From assembly GCA_910588685.1 (NCBI GenBank), contig CAJUPX010000027.1:1-18601 (forward strand): a stretch of 18,601 nt of DNA, written 5' to 3'. Every line of letters starts with the position of its first letter. The first letter of the stretch is position 1. The translations under genes and the position numbers were made by a program. The stretch comes from an uncultured Christensenellaceae bacterium. GTDB taxonomy: Bacteria > Bacillota > Clostridia > Christensenellales > Borkfalkiaceae. This document shows, in pieces, positions 15,636 through 18,601 of the stretch. The notes under the pieces were generated by a model. That model did no database searches and was not told the origin of the DNA. It saw nothing but the letters and a program-made list of their open reading frames with translations.

Positions 15636-15653
15636 TAAATTATATTTAAAATT

Positions 15654-16091
15654 ATGGAAATTTTATCCGATTTCAGCGATAATCTTGCGGAGCTGATAAA
15701 CGAACATAAATTATCCGTAGAGCAATTTGCGGAAATAGTAGGTATAACATATTCTGAAATTTACAGATATCTGAGAAAAGAATATATACCTAAACTTTCA
15801 AACGTAATTAAAATCGCCGACGCATTCGGATATTCGGTTGACTATCTTTTAGGTTTTATTCCTTTTCCCGAAAATGTAGTTTATAAAATTACTCCTGAAT
15901 TTTCCGTACGTTTCAGGCAACTTTTAACCGAAAAGAATATTACGAGATATATGATTAATAAAAATACGGGTATACCTATCAACAGGCTTGACGACTGGTA
16001 TAACGGTAAATTTACTCCGTCAATCGATAAAGCGGTAAAACTCGCTAAATATTTTAACTGTTCGATTGATTATTTATTAGGCAGAGAATAA
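15654..16091 (+). CDS. Regulator with two tandem XRE HTH domains
   Basis: 145 residues that consist of two consecutive Cro/C1-type HTH modules. The first spans about 6-68 (LSVEQFAEIVGITYSEIYRY, ending SVDYLLGF). The second spans about 80-145 (ITRYMINKNTGIPINRLDDW, ending SIDYLLGRE). The matching DYLLG ends show an internal duplication or a fusion of two regulator genes. A single chain could bind a pseudo-palindrome as a monomer. It follows the single-domain XRE gene and is probably co-transcribed; no ribosome site is visible. No ligand or sensor domain is present. Confidence 0.88.
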   Translation: MEILSDFSDNLAELINEHKLSVEQFAEIVGITYSEIYRYLRKEYIPKLSNVIKIADAFGYSVDYLLGFIPFPENVVYKITPEFSVRFRQLLTEKNITRYMINKNTGIPINRLDDWYNGKFTPSIDKAVKLAKYFNCSIDYLLGRE

Positions 16092-16096
16092 AATTT

Positions 16097-16125
16097 CCTT
16101 CGTTTGGCAAACACTTAAACGGAGG
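16097..16125 (+). promoter_or_regulatory. Hairpin that covers the Shine-Dalgarno of the coat-like operon
   Basis: CCTTCGTTT (16097-16105) can pair with AAACGGAGG (16117-16125) over nine pairs with one G-U. The right arm contains the GGAGG used by the gene at 16136. It could limit translation of that gene; with the following T-rich stretch it could also act as a weak terminator for the regulator gene. Confidence 0.45.
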
Positions 16126-16135
16126 TATTTTTATT

Positions 16136-16324
16136 ATGCAGGATTTAACGGCAAAAGAACTCGAACTTATATCCGATGTTTTAACTTACGAAGGGCTTAT
16201 CTGCAAAAAGGCGAGAGCGTATTCCAAAACTCTCACCGACGTGGATTTGGCAAACTGCGTTAAAAAATTAGCGGACGAACACGAGCAGCGTTATAACGCG
16301 CTGTTGGGAGTAATAGGAGGCTGA
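16136..16324 (+). CDS. Small CotF-like companion protein
   Basis: 62 residues: TAKELELISDVLTYEGLICK and a second helix with ANCVKKLADEHEQRYNALLG. This helical hairpin with a His-Glu pair resembles the short coat-like proteins found next to CotF genes in Clostridia, but the family match is by eye. GGAGG at 16121-16125 is ten bases from the ATG. Three bases separate its stop from the next coat gene, whose own ribosome site lies in its last codons. Confidence 0.7.
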   Translation: MQDLTAKELELISDVLTYEGLICKKARAYSKTLTDVDLANCVKKLADEHEQRYNALLGVIGG

Positions 16325-16327
16325 TAA

Positions 16328-16624
16328 ATGAAACTTACAAAAAGCGACGTAACGTTAAACGAAAGAGATACTTTGCAGGATTTGCTTGACTGCGAAAAGC
16401 AGCTGATGAGTCTTTACACCACCGCGCTTTACGAGGGCAGCACAAAGGCAATGCGCAAAAATTTTACCACTAATCTTTTGAGCGTGGCGGAAAACCAGTA
16501 CAGCATTTTTCAGCAGATGAGCACTCGCGGCTATTACGAGCCCAAGCCCGCCAACAAAAATCTTATTGACGAGGCAAACGCAAATTTTAAAAAACAAAAA
16601 CCTCAGCTTCAGGCAAAAGGTTAA
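16328..16624 (+). CDS. Spore coat protein, CotF family
   Basis: A 98-residue protein with the Coat_F pattern: LNERDTLQDLLDCEKQLMS, then TTALYEGSTKAMRKNF, and a final helix SVAENQYSIFQQMSTRGYYE. CotF-type proteins are small helical-bundle proteins of the spore coat made in the mother cell. Start supported by GGAGG at 16316-16320, seven bases from the ATG. It closes the two-gene operon before a clear terminator. Its place directly before spoIIGA-sigE fits sporulation use, but I could not see a sigma-E or sigma-K promoter. Confidence 0.8.
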   Translation: MKLTKSDVTLNERDTLQDLLDCEKQLMSLYTTALYEGSTKAMRKNFTTNLLSVAENQYSIFQQMSTRGYYEPKPANKNLIDEANANFKKQKPQLQAKG

Positions 16625-16629
16625 AAGCA

Positions 16630-16655
16630 AAGCCGTCCGTTTCCGGGCGGCTTTT
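16630..16655 (+). terminator. Rho-independent terminator of the coat-like operon
   Basis: AAGCCGTCCG (16630-16639) pairs with CGGGCGGCTT (16644-16653) around TTTC, ten pairs with one G-U, followed by TTTT. Confidence 0.88.
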
Positions 16656-16665
16656 ACTTAATGCA

Positions 16666-16694
16666 AAAACCGACAAAAAGCGACGGTTTTTTTT
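16666..16694 (+). terminator. Possible second terminator before spoIIGA
   Basis: AAAACCG (16666-16672) and CGGTTTT (16684-16690) form a seven-pair stem with an 11-nt loop and a T8 tract (16687-16694). It contains two CGAC cores that may instead be, or also be, Spo0A sites. Confidence 0.5.
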
Positions 16695-16723
16695 AATTTT
16701 CGACGGCGGGTCGGCGCTATAAT
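16669..16723 (+). promoter_or_regulatory. spoIIG promoter with Spo0A-box-like sites
   Basis: A perfect TATAAT lies at 16718-16723, but no -35 is seen at 17 bp. Instead there are 0A-box-like sequences (consensus TTCGACA): ACCGACA (16669-16675, 5 of 7), AGCGACG (16679-16685, core only), TTCGACG (16699-16705, 6 of 7) and GTCGGCG (16710-16716, weak). The C of each core falls at 16671, 16681, 16701 and 16712, near helical repeats of one face. In Bacillus, spoIIG is a Spo0A-activated sigma-A promoter with boxes next to the -35, which fits. The start of transcription would be near 16730, only about four bases before the ATG. Confidence 0.55.
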
Positions 16724-16733
16724 TACTTTTACA

Positions 16734-17513
16734 ATGCAGGTTTATATAGAGCTTGCTCTTCTTGAAAATTTCTGTATGGATTTTACGCTGTTATGGGCGG
16801 CTAAGGCGGCTTGCAAAAATCCCGCAACTTATTTCCGTATCGCGCTCGGCGCGGCGGCGGGGGCGGGTGTTGCCGCGGTGTTTCCGCTTTTGCCTGTTCC
16901 GCCCGTGTGGGCAACGGTGTTAAAGGCTGTTTCCGGCTTGGCGCTGTGTTTAATTGCCGGTAAGTTTACGGGCTTTAAATCATACGTTAAATTTACCGGG
17001 CTGTTTTTCGCCTTTTGCGCGGTGCTCGGCGGCGCGCTCATAGCTCTGTTCTCGCTTGCGGGCACGGATTATGCGCAGGGGTCGGGCTATACGCTGTCGT
17101 CCGTGCCGGTGGGGATACCGCTGTTTTGCGCGCTGATTGCGGTAATAGCCGCAAAAAAGATAGCGGGCAGGTTTTCAAAACGTGAAAAAAGTACCGTTAA
17201 ATGCCGCATATTTGCGGGGCAATCGAGCGTTGAAATAACAGGCTTTTACGACAGCGGCAACAAAGTTTATCTGCACGGAGCGCCCGTAAGCGTGGTGCCC
17301 GAATCTGTAATTAAAAAGTTAAACCCAGTGCGTATAAACGACAGGGTAAAAATACATACTGTTGCAGGGAGCGCGGAAATGCGCGTGTTTACCGCGGACA
17401 GACTCGAAATAGAAAGCGGCGGGAAAAAAGCCGTAATAAAGGGCGCGTATGTGGGGCTCAATCCCAACGGCGGAAACGTTGCCGTACTGCATCCCGATAT
17501 TCTGGAGGTATAA
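16734..17513 (+). CDS. spoIIGA: Sporulation sigma-E factor processing peptidase SpoIIGA
   Basis: 259 residues. The N-terminal half has about five hydrophobic helices (residues 1-145), starting MQVYIELALLENFCMDF, like Bacillus SpoIIGA. The C-terminal half is a cytoplasmic aspartic-protease-like domain with the catalytic motif FYDSGNKV (Asp173) and a later GLNPNGGNVAVLHPDIL. SpoIIGA dimers sit in the septal membrane and remove the pro-sequence of sigma-E in the mother cell after a signal from the forespore. The start is fixed by the conserved N terminus, although no Shine-Dalgarno precedes it. The TAA shares one base with the ATG of sigE (TAATG), so protease and substrate are made together. Confidence 0.94.
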   Translation: MQVYIELALLENFCMDFTLLWAAKAACKNPATYFRIALGAAAGAGVAAVFPLLPVPPVWATVLKAVSGLALCLIAGKFTGFKSYVKFTGLFFAFCAVLGGALIALFSLAGTDYAQGSGYTLSSVPVGIPLFCALIAVIAAKKIAGRFSKREKSTVKCRIFAGQSSVEITGFYDSGNKVYLHGAPVSVVPESVIKKLNPVRINDRVKIHTVAGSAEMRVFTADRLEIESGGKKAVIKGAYVGLNPNGGNVAVLHPDILEV

Positions 17514-18211
17514 TGTTAGAAAAAATAAAAAAGATACTTGCGGCACTCTTCGGCAAAAACACACTCGATTACATATGCGGTACGGAGGCTTTGCCACTGC
17601 CGTATTCACCCGAGGAGGAGAGCGATAAAATATCCCTTCTGGAGAGCGGCGACGAGCAGGCAAAATCGGCTCTTGTGGAGCACAATCTGCGGCTCGTGGT
17701 GTACATAGCCAAAAAATTCGAAGGCTCGGGCGTGGACGGCGACGACCTAGTTTCGGTGGGAACGATAGGGCTTATTAAGGCTATAAACTCCTTTAAATCG
17801 GATAAAAACATAAAGCTTGCCACTTACGCTTCGCGGTGTATCGAAAACGAAATTCTTATGTATCTGCGCAGGATGAGCAGGCAGCGGCAGGAAGTCAGCT
17901 TCGACGAGCCGCTTAACACTGACTGGGAGGGCAACGAACTTCTTTTGTCCGACGTGATGGGTACGGACGCGGACAGCGTGTATTCCGACGTTGAGGGCGG
18001 AGTTGAGCGCGAGCTGCTTAAAGCCTCTCTCGGCAAGCTGTCGCCGAGAGAACAGCGCATAATGAAAATGCGTTTCGGGCTGGACGGGGGTGAGGGAATG
18101 ACGCAAAAAGACGTTGCCGATAAGCTCGGCATTTCCCAGAGCTACATATCGCGGCTTGAAAAAAAGATTATATTAAAACTTAAAAAAGACATATCCAAAC
18201 TGACCGAATAA
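17513..18211 (+). CDS. sigE: RNA polymerase sporulation sigma factor sigma-E (pro-form)
   Basis: 232 residues. An amphipathic basic pro-sequence (MLEKIKKILAALFGKN) precedes YICGTEALPLP, which aligns with the processing site of Bacillus pro-sigma-E (YIGGSEALP); cleavage would be around residues 19-20, so the pro-peptide is slightly shorter than the 27 residues in Bacillus. Region 2 is fully conserved (NLRLVVYIAKKFEGSG, KLATYASRCIENEILMYLRR), as are SFDEPLNTDWEGNELLLSDV and region 4 (TQKDVADKLGISQSYISRLE). Sigma-E is the first mother-cell sigma factor and requires SpoIIGA from the overlapping upstream gene. The frame is intact. Confidence 0.97.
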   Translation: MLEKIKKILAALFGKNTLDYICGTEALPLPYSPEEESDKISLLESGDEQAKSALVEHNLRLVVYIAKKFEGSGVDGDDLVSVGTIGLIKAINSFKSDKNIKLATYASRCIENEILMYLRRMSRQRQEVSFDEPLNTDWEGNELLLSDVMGTDADSVYSDVEGGVERELLKASLGKLSPREQRIMKMRFGLDGGEGMTQKDVADKLGISQSYISRLEKKIILKLKKDISKLTE

Positions 18212-18231
18212 CCCCGACATATATTGCAGTT

Positions 18232-18264
18232 TCCCTTCTTGTACATAAACCGTATAAGGAGGGA
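18232..18264 (+). promoter_or_regulatory. 13-bp leader hairpin sequestering the sigG ribosome-binding site
   Basis: TCCCTTCTTGTAC (18232-18244) pairs with GTATAAGGAGGGA (18252-18264) around a 7-nt loop, thirteen continuous pairs with two G-U. The right arm contains the whole AAGGAGGG Shine-Dalgarno, which lies four bases before the ATG. No T tail follows, so this is a translation-control structure rather than a terminator. In Bacillus subtilis, leader secondary structure is known to dampen sigG translation. Confidence 0.75.
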
Positions 18265-18267
18265 TTT

Positions 18268-18601
18268 ATGTTGCAGAAAGTAGTTATTTGCGGCGTGGAT
18301 ACGTCGGGACTGCCGTTGCTTACGGCAAAGGAGCAGGAAGAGCTTATGATAAAGCTTAAAGCGGGCGACGAGGCCGCGCGCGAGAGGTTTATCGTGGGCA
18401 ATATGCGGCTTGTACTGTCGCTTGTGCGCAGGTTCTGGGCAAAAAAAGCCAACGCCGACGACGTGTTCCAGGCGGGTTGCGTGGGGCTTATAAAGGCTAT
18501 CGACAATTTTAACGTTTCGATAGGCGTAAAATTTTCCACGTACGCGGTGCCAATAATGTTAGTACTGCGAAACAGACAAAAGGAGCTTAAAATGACAAGA
18601 A
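18268..18601 (+). CDS. sigG: 5' part of sigma-G gene, interrupted in region 2; runs off the window
   Basis: The first 97 codons encode an excellent sigma-G N terminus: VVICGVDTSGLPLLTAKEQE, GNMRLVLSLVRRF, DDVFQAGCVGLIKAIDNF and VKFSTYAVPI (up to residue 96). Sigma-G is the late forespore sigma factor, and sigG normally follows sigE, as here. All sigma-F/G/B-type factors continue after AVP-x-I with a near-invariant GEI(K/R)RYLRD. Here the frame continues LVLRNRQKELKMTR, which does not resemble any sigma region. The break is at about 18556-18560. The frame stays open to the last base. The gene is therefore probably split by an insertion, unless the contig is chimeric. AAGGAGGG and ATG at 18268 give a clear start. 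Confidence 0.85.
   Translation, partial: MLQKVVICGVDTSGLPLLTAKEQEELMIKLKAGDEAARERFIVGNMRLVLSLVRRFWAKKANADDVFQAGCVGLIKAIDNFNVSIGVKFSTYAVPIMLVLRNRQKELKMTR
18557..18601 (+). mobile_element. Putative left end of an element inserted in sigG
   Basis: The sequence from about 18557 replaces sigG region 2.3-2.4. It has the look of a gene leader: AAAGGAG (18579-18585), six bases, then ATG ACA AGA at 18592-18600, a new start that runs off the window as M-T-R. Large serine recombinases placed at the very end of an integrated element, next to their attachment site, would produce this arrangement, but too little is visible to identify the gene. Confidence 0.4.

Noticed and set aside
16081..16135. Sigma-K or sigma-E promoter for the coat-like operon
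   Set aside because: No CATA-type -10 with a suitable partner is present in the short gap; the promoter may lie within or before the regulator genes.
18212..18267. Sigma-E or sigma-F type promoter before sigG (CATATA and CATAAAC)
   Set aside because: The spacing between the candidate elements is about 20 bp, too long for sigma-E, and no sigma-F pattern fits. The CATAAAC lies in the hairpin loop region.
1..18601. CRISPR arrays, tRNA or rRNA genes
   Set aside because: No regularly spaced direct repeats, no cloverleaf with a CCA-type acceptor, and no rRNA-like stretch were seen. The repeats in 3853-5724 are protein-coding LRR units.

Overview
The window looks like a chromosomal segment of a low- to mid-GC endospore-forming Firmicute, most likely an uncultured member of the Clostridia. 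The main reason is the spoIIGA-sigE-sigG sporulation cluster at the right end, with a CotF-like spore coat pair beside it. Queuosine salvage (QueH), Hsp33 and a BspA-type leucine-rich-repeat lipoprotein also fit a gut-type anaerobic Firmicute. Genes are tightly packed, and ATGA or TAATG stop/start overlaps are frequent.

Layout. (1) 1-1414: the end of a probable family 2 glycosidase, a HAD phosphatase and a glycerophosphodiester phosphodiesterase, directly abutting on the + strand. (2) 1415-3800: an accessory patch with a stretch that folds into consecutive hairpins, a truncated antitoxin-like small ORF and a TndX-type large serine recombinase, closed by a strong terminator. (3) 3853-5724: a 17-repeat LRR lipoprotein. 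(4) 7395-5852 on the minus strand: queH translationally coupled to a carbamoyltransferase whose substrate motifs are altered. (5) 7470-9644: a promoter, an ABC ATPase with three degenerate catalytic motifs, and an ArsP_2-type membrane transporter, then a terminator. (6) 9651-15104: a five-gene operon with a near-consensus promoter (DUF624-like membrane protein, methyltransferase, hslO, TPR protein, helical protein of unknown function), ending in a very strong terminator that starts in a 12-base C tract. (7) 15103-16091: an AT-rich insert with a small minus-strand ORF, two palindromic operator-like sites and two XRE-type regulators, one with a tandem DNA-binding domain. (8) 16136-16655: two small coat-like proteins. 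(9) 16666-18601: a Spo0A-box-like control region, spoIIGA, sigE and the 5' part of sigG.

The sporulation genes work together as follows. SpoIIGA is the membrane aspartic protease that activates pro-sigma-E in the mother cell, and sigma-G drives late forespore genes. Two things stand out. The sigG Shine-Dalgarno sequence lies inside a 13-bp RNA hairpin. The sigG reading frame then stops resembling sigma factors in the middle of region 2, just where the near-invariant GEIRR motif should follow, and within about 35 bases a fresh Shine-Dalgarno plus ATG appears. The simplest reading is that sigG is interrupted by an inserted element whose body lies beyond the window. This is the strongest candidate for something unusual here.
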